Shown here piece after piece: positions 13,171 to 24,915 of a stretch of 64,000 nt of DNA (position 1 is the first letter of the stretch; each line of letters starts with the position of its first letter). Both the position numbers and the translations under genes were made by a program. Source of the DNA: Antitrichia curtipendula (lineage: Eukaryota > Streptophyta > Bryopsida > Hypnales > Leucodontaceae); the NCBI GenBank assembly GCA_951230915.1, contig OX579640.1:7832981-7896980 (forward strand), given 5' to 3'. The notes under the pieces are model-generated. The model ran no database searches. It was not told where the DNA came from and saw only the letters and a program-made list of their open reading frames with translations.

Positions 13171-16100
13171 TCAGAATGAAAAATCCGAGGAACTGTCATC
13201 AGATGCTGAACTTGGTCCCAAATCAATGTCTGCCTCGTCATCAATAAAAAGATGACCGCGTCTATCAAAACCTCTATCACTGGGCATGGAGATCGGAGAT
13301 GATTCCGCTGTCTGCAACTCAGTGACTCGTGCGTCCCACGGTGCCATAAAATAATCTTTTGCCGGAGAAATAAGTAGGGCGATCACTCTGAGCCAAACAA
13401 GTTCGTGTTAGTGAATTTATCAAGAACAAAAGAATGAAGGATAATAGGTCCAAGCAAGAGACGTACTTACTAAATCTGTTCTTCTTAGTGACATGCCGAA
13501 TAGGAACATCCAGTGCAATCTCTGATGGAGACTCGGAAGCGTCGAGTTGAATGGGAGGTGTAGCTTCCACGTGGTGGAACTGCTGCAACTTAGCCTGGAA
13601 TACCACGATGTCGTCTTCGAGGGCCGCAATGTGACGTCCAATAACATTGCAAGCTTGAACATAATTACTTGGATCTCAAAGAGGGAAATCAATATTGTAC
13701 ATGACCAAAAAACCGGAGAAATTCATGTCAAGAGGATAGACTACTCACCAAGAGAAGCAAATGCATCGAGGATGATGGACCCCGACTTGGTGAAAGCCCC
13801 AATCAGCATTTGAAGGAAAACTGGATCCTTCTCACGGGCGCCTCTCCACGGAATAGATCCATTCATGGATTGAGTGGCCGCAGTAGTAAAATTGAAAAGC
13901 ACATCGGACTCAGCAACTTCCATCCCAAACTCTACCAGTGATTCATCAGCCGCTATCACAAATTCGCTAGAATCCATCGCACTGTGAATAAAGAGCTGAA
14001 TCCGGAATCCTCTGCTTTGGAAATGAAGATTCGGATGATAATTAATTAGAACAGACAGAAAGTAAAGTACAATCTAATGACTAAAACAATTAATCTGAGA
14101 AAATAGTTACCTTATTATTTGAGTTGTAATACGACGCAAAAGGAAGGTCATTGATTCCCCACCACTCCCGATGCAGAATGAAGCTGTAGCACTTTGCATA
14201 AGACAGTACATCAGTCCTGATCTTTGGAACATCTGGGACAAACAATAGAACAGCCCCCGCACCATGAAGGAAATGTTCCGCAAACTCAAAAACACTTTCA
14301 GTTTGTTGCTCAGAGTACTCATTCCAGGCAAGAACATCGTCAGGATTCACCGAAATGGACGGCACCCAAAGTCCATCCTTAATATCGCCGAGAATCAAAT
14401 CAAAGCCACTATGCGGACAAGACATATTCAAAGCCTTTCCACTGTCTTCTTTCTTGACTTGGAGATTTCAACAGATGGAATTCATTAGTCCAAAAAGACA
14501 TAACAAACATGACTGAAAAAAGCTTTGTGCACCGAAAGCGAAGGACTGCGGTTTTAGGCAACAATGAATCACGAAGTGCCGACATCGGCATAGATTCTAA
14601 AACGTAAAATGCCAAGGCATAATCACAACAATAAATCACAACGTAGCAGCCTTCAGTCCAGGAAAACATAAGTTTAAATGGTGATTGAGATGACGAACCT
14701 TAAGAACAAACTTGTTGAGCGTCTCCAGGCAAGTGTGTACCTGAGGAAGAGCTTCCACAATCTGAGTGAGGCTAGAATTTAGAACACAAACAGATGATCT
14801 ACGGGAAGACCCAGACGACGAAGCTGCATTTCGAGAAGCAATTTTGGTCTTCAGCTCCTGAGTGACAAATGACAACGGGCTCGATACCCCACTCAGATCA
14901 GAAACTTGTGGTTTTCGAGCACCACCTTGCGTAAGATGCAGAGCTGTAGGCTGAACCACCTTCAACACTTCCATGTCCGTGTCCACATCCGCGGAGCAAA
15001 ATGCAGGTGGTCCCGCAGCTTTCTAGGCACTCCCGACAGCGATTACATCACTCTCTTCTGCGGTCGCAGCATTTGATGCAGCCTTCTTCTTTGCATCTTC
15101 CTCGGCCTTTCTCTTTGAGCCCCTAGTCTTCTTACCAGCTGCCCCCTTTTGCACTATGTCATGAACTGTCCTCAGCAAAGCCAAATCAGGTTGAACCTTG
15201 TTCCTCAAATCAATCTCAAACGGAGGAGGATTGTTGAGAGGGCAGTCCACATACCAACCACAGACTTCCCAGTGCTCCTTCTTCCACTTCTTGGCAATCT
15301 CATCCAAAATCATGCAATTCTCGGCACGTCTGTCCAAGTAGCTAGGAAAGAAGGACGGCGTCTTCGATGTGGCATTCCGTGCATGCAGCACGAACTTGAA
15401 GTATCGGTAGAGAACCCTGGCCACAGCCTTATCTAGGCCGATCTAAAACTCAGGAAGATGATTCTTGTGAACTCCTTTGCCATCGAACTCATGAGAAAAT
15501 GCAGTATCCCAAAGCTGAATACGATTCTGCTCTACATAATCAGCAATCCCGGGAATTGGACTCTCATCAAGAGGTTGATAATTGATCGCAACATCCAACT
15601 CAGAGAGCGTCGCATCAAACAGTTCCTGCACAGCACTTGCCAACTGCAACAAGAAATGAGTAACAAATTTGACAAGGCCAGATCACAATCAAACAGTTGA
15701 AGAAAAGCTCAGTACGGTACCTGAGCCCACCAGGTGGCCTTATAAAGCCAATCCGGAAAAGCGTGATCAGGAAACCTAGTCTTTGGAAACCTCATCGCTT
15801 CTCGAAGCGATGAGGGTTTGTTCCACCGCTCAAGCCATTTCACTTTCATTGCCGCGTCCATGACTGAGGTTGAAAGGTACCACAACTTCTCTTGGGACAT
15901 CTCTGGGTCGTCTTCCCGGTTCTCATAGTGGATGCAAACTTGCTCCAAAAATTGTGGTGTTTGCCGCGGATCTGCAATGGGAAGTTGTTTCTTTACATCG
16001 GATGACATATCCTTCTTCACCTTATCCACTGCCTTCCCAATGACATCATACAGCTTCCCCGTATTCCACTCACTTGACTTCTCCGGATATTTCTCCTTGA

Positions 16101-18190
16101 ATTTCCTGGTCGCGTGAGCTACTGCCTCCCCCAACTCTTGCTGCCACACAAACAACAAAGCAAAAGAAACAGTTGTCATTTTGGAAAATACAATCCATGG
16201 ATAGAAGCCAGGAAGTTCCCAAACCGAAATACAAGAATCAATAGAGGGGGGTTCTGGACATTGGCAACACATTGAGAGTGACAAAATTGGAGCGCCGACA
16301 TCGGCACCCTCCACAGTAGTGACTAAATTAGTTGAGTGTCCGGGATGGCCAAAGGAGGTGCCGGTATCGACTGTGAATCCGAACGATAGATGAACCCAAG
16401 CAACAAGTATAATATAAAATCACACCAAAACATCGAGCCAGTAAACGGTCCGTACCTAGTAGAGAACACTGATTAACCCGTCTAGTGTCAAAGTGTACCA
16501 AGTGCAAGTCTTGGACTTTTGCTTCTTCTCAGCGTCAGCTAGTTCTTCTTTGGTAACTAGATTCTCGTAATATGATAGGGGTTGGCCAGCAATACTCTGG
16601 AGCCGATAGAGTTTGTGTACAAGGTTTAGCTTTACGTGACAGGTCTGGTTCCTCCTGTTTCAGCAAATCAATGTTAGCAATGAATAAGAATCATCCATCA
16701 GAGTAAAACAGCTCAAGAAAAGGTCTCCGACAGGTGGATTACCAATTGACTTGGTGCAAGGCGGTTAGAAGTGGTCCGATCTGGCCCTCAACCTCCAAGA
16801 TAATCGATTCAATGGTATAATGCCAGGCCGGGTCATCCCCATGGTCTCTGTTAATTATTGGCAGCCAAGCCGAGAGCCGATGGTTGCCGTCCCAAACAAA
16901 AAACATCTTCCCTGAGAATTGCTTCCAAGCATCTTCCTTCTGCAGCTCCCGTTCGAAGATCTCATTCGCAGCAACCCATTAAGGACTCCAACTGTCCACA
17001 TTATTGTCGGTGACGTCATGCGTCTTGCCCTCGTTGTCTTGCAGAGCAACATAGAAGACACCATGCCCGTCCATATATCCGGTACTCACAAAATGTGTTC
17101 CCAGTGCCATGACGTCGTTTTTCAGGTACGGGCGGACTGCAGCCAAAGCTTTCATTCGGCAAAGCGGGATGTTCAGCTTCCACTTCTCTCTTGGACGGAA
17201 ACGGAGCTTGTCCAAGACAACATTGGTGTTCACGGACTCCTGCACGACCATCTTGTCCATTTCCTTACCCAGCTCTTCGGCAGACATCACTGACGCTGCT
17301 TGGTTTGCCTCCTCAACATCTTGTGAAGTCTCAACACCGTTGTCACCAACTTCCTCTGCGTCAAAAATATCGTTAGGAAAAGGACAACAAACAACGGAAC
17401 AAGCAGAAACGAGGTCAAATATATGCACCGGATTCAAGAATGTTGGGTTGAGATGACGACTGCATTCCATCTTTTAACGCATCTCTTCCTGGATCTGTCA
17501 TATCTTCCGATTGACCTAAAAGTAGACAAAAGAACAAAGTATTTCAAGACAATAAACAAAAAAAATGATAGAAATGATGAGTTCCAAACCTTAAGCTCTC
17601 CATTAGAGGGGGTGTCGACAGCGGCACCCCCTCTAAGGGGGAGCTGTGTGCGGTGATGAGCTCCCCTTTAGAGGGGGTGCCGACAGCGACATCCCCTCTA
17701 AAGGGGAGCTGTGAATTCGATCAGCTCCCCCTTAGAGGGGGTGCCGTTGTCAGCACCCCTTCTAAGGGGGAGCTGTGTGCGGTGATGAGCTCCCCCTTAG
17801 AGGGGGTGTCGACAGCGGCACCCCCTCTAAGGGGGAGCTGTGAATTCGATCAGCTCTCCCTTAGAGGGGGTGCCAATAGCGGCATCCTCTCTAAGGGGGA
17901 GCTGTTTACATGTACGAGGGGCTTCGTGGCCTGGAGATGGTACTGCACCTGTGGAGATGCAAAATACAATTGACAGCGTAGAAGGAAGGCAATTGAACAT
18001 AAGGGCAGGGCAACGATTAAATACCTCCTGTAGTATTCGTTGTCTCCTCTAGACTGCCCTTGTCCCCGCGCTCCATTTTTTCTTCCTCCGTTGTATTCAG
18101 GGATGCATTTTCCTCCTCTGCCTCCACGCCCGTATTGTCGACGCTTAGCATGGTTCCGGATGTTTGTTGCTCTTCCCCAGCACCTGTAGG
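13171..18190 (-). pseudogene. Element D ParB-like / beta-class DNA methyltransferase-like gene
   Basis: Spliced gene aligned exon by exon with Element B's copy (46974-56260). Minus-strand exons: a candidate acidic 5' exon at about 18019-18185, then 17429-17515, 16743-17355, 16456-16654, 15721-16140, 14699-15643, about 14111-14450, 13749-13981, 13471-13674 and 13171-13385. The 16743-17355 exon holds the ParB-like domain (IPLCRM..., then WDGNHRLSAW). The 14111-14450 exon has FDLILGDIKDG at the motif IV position. 13749-13981 has SIPWRG (motif X-like), then SIILDAFAS (motif I). This order, IV then X then I, is the beta-class amino-methyltransferase order. In-frame stops at 16979 (TAA), 15443 (TAG) and 15023 (TAG) indicate a pseudogene. 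Two introns present in B's copy are absent here. A Lys/Glu-rich linker (about 15040-15150) is shared. Confidence 0.75.
17594..17903. repeat. Array of five 52-bp palindromes in an intron
   Basis: Five near-perfect hairpins at 17594-17645, 17659-17710, 17723-17774, 17788-17839 and 17852-17903, with a 64-65 bp period. Each has arms of about 24 bp (AGCTCCCCCTTAGAGGGGG... / ...CCCCCTCTAAGGGGGAGCT) around a loop of about 4 bases. Spacers alternate strictly between GTGTGCGGTGATG and GTGAATTCGATC, giving a 129-bp higher-order unit. The array lies in the intron between the candidate first exon and the 17429-17515 exon of the Element D methyltransferase gene. Confidence 0.9.
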
Positions 18191-18639
18191 GAAATTCCAG
18201 GATTCGGAACTCTGTCAATGCGTAAGTCAGAAGAAATTCTCTCGCCGCACTTGAGTTTCTTAATCTAAAATGCAAGCCTCGCGGGTGAGGAGGACATCTC
18301 GTCAATAACCTCACTTCTCGTAATCCCAGAGATCGGACGTAACCCTCAAGGCCATTGCTGCTCTCAGAACACTAAAATCAAAACCCTAAGCCCCACGAAT
18401 TGGTGTTGGTGTAGAAAGTGAAGGTCGGAATTCCTGAGCTCGCGGGCCCTCTTGTCCGGCATGCAGTCCTCCTTCTCGAGATCACCGTGGGGTTTCTTCG
18501 TGGTTCAGCTTCTCTCTCTCGTGGTTCCCCCACTTCTTCCCCAAGCTTGCTGGTCCTTCACCTCGGTGTTCGTGGTCTCCTTCCTCGAGACTGGGGGCGG
18601 CTTTGTGGAGCTTTAGATTTGCTCCCTTGACCTCCGTGT

Positions 18640-19230
18640 CCGCTCCTCGAATTCACTTTCCGCACCCTCGACGTCACTGCACTCTCCCTCATGCACTCCG
18701 TCCGCTCCATCGAGCAACCCGTTCGCTCCCTTGAGCACTGTGTCCCCTCCCTCCCTCAACCTCACGTTCTACACCTTCAGCTCCCTCTCCGCACCCTCGA
18801 GGTCAGTTTCTGCTCTCTCGATCACTCCTTCCGCTTCCTCGAGCACTCCGTCCCCTCCAACGTACACCCAGTTCTCTCCCTTGAGCCGTGCGTCTGCTCT
18901 CCCGCGTTCGGGTTTCGCTCCGTGAGCCCTAAAACCGCACCTTTGGGCTCACTATCCGCTTCTCAAGCTCTCTGTCTGGTCCCTCGGGCTCACGTTCCAT
19001 TCCTCGAGCACTGTGTCCGCTCCATCAAGCACGCCGGTTGCTCCCTCAAGCACACCGCCCGCTTTCTCATGGTCACTGTCCGCACTCTCGCTCTCGTGGT
19101 CACTGTTCGCACTGTCAGCACGCCGCTCGCTCCCTCAAGCACTCTGCCCGCTCCCTTGAGCACTCCACCCGCTCCCTCGAGGACTCCGTCCGCTCCCTCG
19201 AGCTCTGTGTCCGCTCTCTCTAACGGTCGG
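18640..19230. repeat. Degenerate 24-bp minisatellite (CCGCTCCCTCGAGCACTC type)
   Basis: C/T-rich tandem repeat with a 24-bp period, clearest at 19110-19230 (GCTCCCTCAAGCACTC, then CCGCTCCCTTGAGCACTC, then CCGCTCCCTCGAGGACTC). Because 24 is divisible by 3, several frames stay open and give 8-residue periodic peptides. I read these as artefacts. It lies upstream of the Element D methyltransferase gene. Confidence 0.75.
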
Positions 19231-19843
19231 TCCGAGGTCCTCAGATCACCGTCCGTTCCTCAGTCTCGCGGTCCCGATTGTTAGGACAGGCAGTTCCACG
19301 AGCTCGCGGTCCGGTTATTTGGGCTCCCGTCGCCTTCCACTCAGGATCTTGAGATTTCCGGAACCGCTCACTTTCCGATTAACATACCTCCTTGTAATTC
19401 CAACTCTCACAATGTTCTCGCTGTGGTTCTATGGCTTGCCGACGCGGAAAATGGGATCTTGGTTACCCTGGGTCCTGCCTCTCGGTAACTCCTCTCTCAT
19501 CTTTACTGCATGACTCAAGGAAAACAATCCTACCCCAGAAACTTTGCCTAGTTCAATGAACCAAAATGTATCTTAGAAATCAATCTTGCCCTTGTTTGTG
19601 CTTCGAGATTGATTGCCACAAAAGTCACTAATTCGTCACGCGCTGTCCTCTTGTAAATTTGTTCATAGTATAAAAACATATTATAATATGTATTGTTGAG
19701 TAGCTTCATGGTGACGCTATTTTGTTGAATAATTTCAAGATGACGTTTTGTGGAGGTACATGTCATCTATTTAAAAGGACGGCTTTGCTTTAGAGTTTCA
19801 TTGAAGTCCATTAGTGATATTAGTTTTCCACTTTATAGTCAGA

Positions 19844-20302
19844 ATGTCGAACTGGAGGGTTTTTTCAGAGTTCCAAGAGGAAGAAATAGAATCGGAGCCT
19901 GCATTTGAATTTTCATTGTCACAACTACCGGATCAACCTCTTCTGCCACTAAGTCTTGCGCCGCCGCATGAGCGTCCACAAGAAGAAACTGGGCCTTCTC
20001 GTCCGCCAAAGCAACCTCGTGTGGAGCGGCGATGGCACGGGAATCTTCAACGTGACGCTCGGGCACTGGAGATTTTGTTGCAGGTTGGATGTGTTGAGCC
20101 TGGCAGTCGAGATATGACATTTGAAGGATGTTTCGAAGGTCTCAACGTTGATCAATATTACTGCATGATGAAGCCTATTGAAGGAAGTCGTGGTCACCAT
20201 CGTTGGTTAGAAGGGCCAGTGAATCCTTTAACGAAGGCGGGTCGTGTTCATTACATCGCTGCGACTATCAAGCGCATTCTCAAGTTCTTGCAGATGGAGT
20301 AA
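19844..20302 (+). CDS. Hypothetical 152-residue protein in Element D
   Basis: Not recognised. It opens at ATG 19844 and ends with TAA at 20300-20302. The first half is acidic and Pro-rich (LPLSLAPPHERPQEETGPSRPP). The second half looks folded, with Cys (QVGCVEP, EGCFEG) and a basic tail. A TTTAAAAGG TATA-like word lies about 75 bp upstream of the start. It sits between the methyltransferase gene and the Element A insertion. Element B has no equivalent, so it may be extra cargo of D or a captured fragment. Codon content is reasonable, but a chance frame is possible. Confidence 0.45.
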   Translation: MSNWRVFSEFQEEEIESEPAFEFSLSQLPDQPLLPLSLAPPHERPQEETGPSRPPKQPRVERRWHGNLQRDARALEILLQVGCVEPGSRDMTFEGCFEGLNVDQYYCMMKPIEGSRGHHRWLEGPVNPLTKAGRVHYIAATIKRILKFLQME

Positions 20303-21631
20303 AATTAGTCTTGGAATTCTAGTTTTTTACCTCTAATAGGCATTGGTTTAATGTTAGTACTTCAATCCATATTTGAAGTATTTTGTTGAAACTATTTTGT
20401 TTGGTTATAGTTGTAGAAGGAAAGAATGGAAATAGTTTGGACTTTGAAGTGATTTTCCTTCTAAGTTAAAAATAAAGATATAGATGTGGGGCCAAATATG
20501 AAGGCCATTAGGTGTAAGTTGAATTTAAGAGGGAGTTAAGGGCTGATGTACACTTGTTTAGGTGGGGCAAAAGGTGTTGGAAAAGGGGAGGAAAAGATGG
20601 ACACTATTCATCTTCTCTCCCAATGTTGTTTTGGGGGAACCGAGTGTTTGGAAGCTCATTGTGTATTGGGTTTTTGGAATTTGGTAATGAAAACTGGAGG
20701 AGTTGTTTATCATACTGTTAGCTTTCCAAATTGTTCTCTCTTGCTTTATTTGAAGTTGTGAGTTGAGATTTGTGCTTGTTTGAGTGGAGGGAGGTCTGCT
20801 GCCTCCTATGAAGAGGGGCTGAGACTTCGACCGACCATAGAAAACAAACAGGTCCTTTGTTTAAAATGAAACTTTGATGGAGTGTAGTACATGTTGTTAG
20901 CTTTCTATAAAGCTATCATTCATTCAATTTGGAGCATTTATGAGTGAGTTGTGAGTGTGGGAAGGTGAGAGAATCTCTTGTTTTTACCATATATGGACCG
21001 AAACTTTGAGAGGTCATAGAAGTTTGACAGAGTTTTGGAATGACTTGAAAGTTGTAGGAGTGATAGGAAATTTTGTTAGCTCTCAGAAACGCTATCAATC
21101 TTTTAATTTGAAGAAGAAATGCAAAAGTTATGAGTATGGAAGCATAGGAAGGTCTGCTGCCTTCTTTTTTTGAGTGGAGTTTAGGTACTTTGAGGGTGAA
21201 GTTGGAGTTCTTTTAGAGTTTTGAAGATATTTTTGAAGATGTGAAGGCTTAAAGACTTGAAGATGAAGATTTGAAGAGCTTTGAGGGTCTCCAGTGTGTT
21301 GTGGCTTGTGGTTCTTTTTCATTTCTGTTATTCCTAGCCGGATTTGGAGGCTAGTTGCAATTCAATTTCTACATTGTAAACCTGTTGCAAGCCGTGGTTA
21401 TCCAGTAAGTGCTCTTTTTTGTATTTGTGGTGACGAAGTGGGGTTAATGGCCCACATGGTCGATCTTATTTGTTGTTCCCACCGGTGAAAGGCGCTTCCT
21501 GGTCACCGTGGGTTTGATTTTAGGAGCCAATCTTTCGGACGGCCAACTTGTGGTTTGGTCGTCCCGTTTTACCCGTCCGAGGCCTTGTTTCTTATAACAC
21601 ACCCTTACCTTTGGCCCTATAGAACCACCTC
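20303..21631. other. Element D interior, degenerate repeats, no gene
   Basis: Contains two or three diverged copies of a motif block (GTTAGCTTTC, AATTTGGAG, GGTCTGCTGCC) around 20720-20830, 20880-20960 and 21070-21165. No supported coding sequence. It ends at the target duplication of Element A. Confidence 0.45.
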
Positions 21632-21639
21632 AGGATAGG
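21632..21639. repeat. Element A left target-site duplication
   Basis: AGGATAGG, identical to 37777-37784. Eight base pairs is the hAT superfamily standard. Confidence 0.93.
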
Positions 21640-21649
21640 CAGGGTTGAC
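21640..21649 (+). repeat. Element A left terminal inverted repeat
   Basis: CAGGGTTGAC, perfectly inverted at 37767-37776. Confidence 0.93.
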
Positions 21650-21970
21650 AGGACGTCCGGACGTCTGCGTCCACGTCCGGCGGACGTGGACGCTGACCTC
21701 CGGACGTCTTTTGACATCCCTGGACGGGCCGTCCGCGCGGTCGGGAGGCTCGTGGACGGGCCTTCGGGCGGACAGGGCGGACGGCGGACGGACGCGATCA
21801 AGCGGACGAGATCGCGCGGACGGATCTTGCGGACGGGATCGTGCGGACGCGATCGTGCGGACGGGCACGTGCGGACAGGACGTCCGCCCGATCCCGTCCG
21901 CACGATCTGCCCGTCCGATTCGCACGTACGCGTCCGCATTGCCTGGTCCGCCTTCGGACGCCATAAATAG
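21650..21970. repeat. Left subterminal GGACGT/GGACGG cluster of Element A
   Basis: Dense iteration of GGACGTCCGGACG and CGGACGGGC-type words directly inside the left TIR, on both strands, in otherwise AT-rich DNA. It lies about 275 bp upstream of the plus-strand gene at 22245. hAT transposases are known to bind short iterated subterminal motifs, so these are candidate transposase-binding sites that may also act as promoter elements. Confidence 0.8.
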
Positions 21971-22244
21971 CGCGGCGGACGGCTCATTCCTCACAATCGT
22001 TTCCCTTGCGGAGTGGGTGATCTAGTGCCTCTTAGTGGCTCTGCGCGCCCCTTTCGTTTTGGTGCGTGAACGATTGTGCTCGGATACTGAATTGCACCAA
22101 TTTATTTTGGTGATTACTTGGTTTTGAAGGCCTTGTTAACAACTTCACCTCGTTTCATTGGCAAGTGTCAAACATTTTGTTAAGTTGTTCTAAAGTTTCA
22201 TGTGAACTTTGTCATCAAATCATTTCATTTTAATCAAGGTTATC

Positions 22245-23342
22245 ATGCCTCGCAATAGTAGTTCAAGGTCCAGTAACAAAGGCAAATTCCATGACATGAA
22301 CTGGGGAGATTAGGCAAATCCAATGTGTGTAGCTGAACCTGGATGGGAAGAAGAGCCCAAGAAGGTTTGGGACTGCACAATGTGCAAAAAGTACGTCAAA
22401 ATGACGCACCTCTCCAAAATGTGGTCATAAGAAAGAGCAGACAAACAAGTTCGACGCTGGGAAGGACAAATTTCCACGTGCGAGAGCCAACACTTTGTGC
22501 ACCGATACGAGGAAGTAACGCGGTGCGCTGAGCTGCCTGACTCCAAACCAAATGTTATGAATTATTCTAACATGGCCATGGTTTGGGCAGAGATTGTACT
22601 CCACAAAGATGTAGATTGGCGCACAATTTACGGGAAAAATGTTGACAATATGAAGCGCACTGACGTTGTTATTTATACGAGTTGGACTCAACCAAGCGAT
22701 TGTATGCGAATGTGGTCCAATCGAAGGCAGTTTGGATTTCCGCTGGTTGTATTGCCGGATGCTGAGGATGAATGGTCGGACGACGATGATGTAGAAGACA
22801 ATCCAGCACCCGTAATATTTACAGTGGGACATGAGCGTCAAGAAGCTCGGGAAGACATCGAGTTCAATCAACAAATGCAAAAAGCTATGCGTAGGAGCAT
22901 GGAGGATCGGGGTCAACAACACGGGCATGACAGGTCCTACCAACATGATCGTACTACATCTGGTTCACAAGATGGTCAAAGGGTCTTACACTACGCTAAC
23001 GACCCCCGAGGTACTTATTACAACCCAGAAAGAAGCCATGGAACCACACATGATTTTGGATCTAGCCAAGGAGGCTCCCAATACTTGTCCGGATCTACTA
23101 CGGGTGGTTCATATGAGCGTTACACAGGCTCTCGTCATGTCGAACCAAGGCAAGGAAGGTCTCAGCACCGTGATGTAGTTCCTCCTCCAACTTTTGGAGG
23201 TCCTTACTATGGAAATCCCAATCAAAGAGCTACGCCAAGCGACTATGAATGCACTTGGGGCGGAGGACCATATCTTGGCACTTATGGATCCGGTTCCACA
23301 CCACCAAAACGTAGAGATGACATCCATTCAGATTCCGAGTAA
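22245..23342 (+). pseudogene. Element A cargo: novel-domain protein with Gly/Tyr/Ser-rich tail
   Basis: Family unknown. From ATG 22245 one frame runs to TAA at 23340, broken by TAG at 22311 and TAA at 22428. The N-terminal part (residues about 20-130) is homologous to the region upstream of the RING frame (36962-37381). Shared features are CK-[KR]-YVKM, C-x3-HFVHR, NYS...MV-[WY]-AE and a VDW motif. Then come an acidic stretch (DDDDVEDN) and a low-complexity tail of about 150 residues rich in Gly, Tyr, Ser, His and Gln, ending in PPKRRDD. Such tails are typical of intrinsically disordered nucleic-acid-binding proteins. The conserved Cys/His residues could bind metal. The two nonsense codons suggest an inactive copy, or translation only from internal Met codons. 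Confidence 0.6.
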
Positions 23343-23620
23343 AGTAGGTAGAGCTATTTTAGTCGTTATCTCACAATCGAGTGGGCCTTGGAATCTTTTG
23401 TTATTGGATTATAGAGTGTGGCAATCATAGTACAAACATATCGGCATCTCGGCGAATAGCATTTACGATTTTACGTACTAAAATATTTTGATGTAAATAT
23501 ATTGTATTAAAATGTATTTGGAGGTTGGTACTTGGTATCATCATAGCGGTATTGTTCAAGTATCAACTGTATTGCTTTTCAATATAAAAAATATTTGCGC
23601 ATGACCAAATTCTATTATCA

Positions 23621-24570
23621 TTATCCCCTAATCGTTTTTGACTATGTTTTCACCAAAAACGTTCCAAAACTGCCATTTCTAATACTAGTGTCAAATTTTA
23701 GAAAAAAAACATTCTTGGACACATGTAACCATAGGATCTTGTAGTAAACTTGTTTAAAAAGATGTGGAAAAAATTTCAGAATTTTCCACCATGTGGATTG
23801 CAAGATAATAGTGTTTGAATTGACAAAAATCCTTTTTTTGTCCCTGCGAAAAAACGGGCAGCTGCCCTTCACAAGGTCACATTCATATGAAAAAATGTCC
23901 AAAATGGTGGTTACTCTTTGGATTTATTCTTGAAGGCAAGTTGGCTACATGCTTGAAAATTTTCAGATCATTTGGAATTGTACAACATATAGGAAAAAAA
24001 TAGTAAGTAGGAAGAGGTAGAGAATGATTCAAAACACTAAATTGTGAAGAATTTATTTATGGAATTGAAAAATGCCAATCCAACGGTTGTAATGTTGTAA
24101 TAAACAATCTACACCCAATGTTTTTATTTTTTTTCAAAAATATTGAAAATTGAGTTAAATAAAAGACTTCAAGTCTTCAAAGTTTATTTTAGAGTTGAAA
24201 TTCCATAACTACCCTTAAACTAAGAATCCTCATAACTTTTGACTCATAGATCTAAATGGAATGATTCAAAGCTTCCCATGTACATATAAATCTAAAGAAC
24301 CAATTGGAAATTTTTATTTTCTTAAAAAGTGATTTTTGAAGAAGTTTTTTTCGCTGCCCATGCTGCCCGCCAAGGACTGAAAATGACATATCATGCAATA
24401 ACTTTTTAACCATGTAGTCTAAATGTATGAAAATTGTTGGGCCTTAAAGCTACTCCTCGGGCACGTGTTGTATGAAAATTTCAAAGAAAAAAAATATAAA
24501 TTTCATTTGTAGTGAGCTGCCCAAAATCGCTATGTTGCCAAAAAAATCACTTTGGTCTTTTAGGGGTTAT
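23621..24570 (+). repeat. 0.95-kb TTAACCCC-family repeat inserted in Element A
   Basis: Same family as 8386-9315. It begins TTATCCCCTAATCG, passes GACTATGTTTTCACC, GGGCAGCTGCCCTTCAC and CAACATATAGGAAAAA, and ends CTTTTAGGGGTTAT. It lies between the 22-kb gene and the kinase, so the family was still moving after Element A acquired its present structure, or was carried in as part of it. Confidence 0.8.
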
Positions 24571-24915
24571 ATGTGTTCAACATTGATTATACAATTTTGA
24601 ACCCAACCAGATTAAGCTAACATCCATCAACAATAATTGTTGCATTGCACTTCTCATTCAAGGATTTCAAGCAAAACATATGATGAATGCATAAATAGAT
24701 GGTAGACATTGGACATTAGAAGTTTCAAAACACACAAACATTTCAAAACTTTATATGAATTATAAGGGTGCATATATATTGGCATACATTGATGGTGCAT
24801 ATATATACTAGAAAATCCTTGCACACAATCATGCAAATTTATGTACTCGCCTCTACATTTACCTAATACTTTTATAGTTCTATCACTTCTATGTCGTCCA
24901 CTAACACCATAGACA

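Noticed and set aside
17653..18314. Frames of SSPLEGV / PPLRGSC repeats and an Arg/Gly-rich minus-strand frame
   Set aside because: They come from the intronic palindrome array and from the wrong frame of a candidate acidic exon.
18691..19284. 197-codon frame of 8-residue repeats (RSLEHSVR type)
   Set aside because: Product of the 24-bp minisatellite; overlapping frames are equally open.
21592..22025. Arg/Asp/Gly-rich frames on both strands
   Set aside because: They arise from the GGACGG repeat cluster at the left end of Element A. Mirror-image frames on both strands show that they are compositional.
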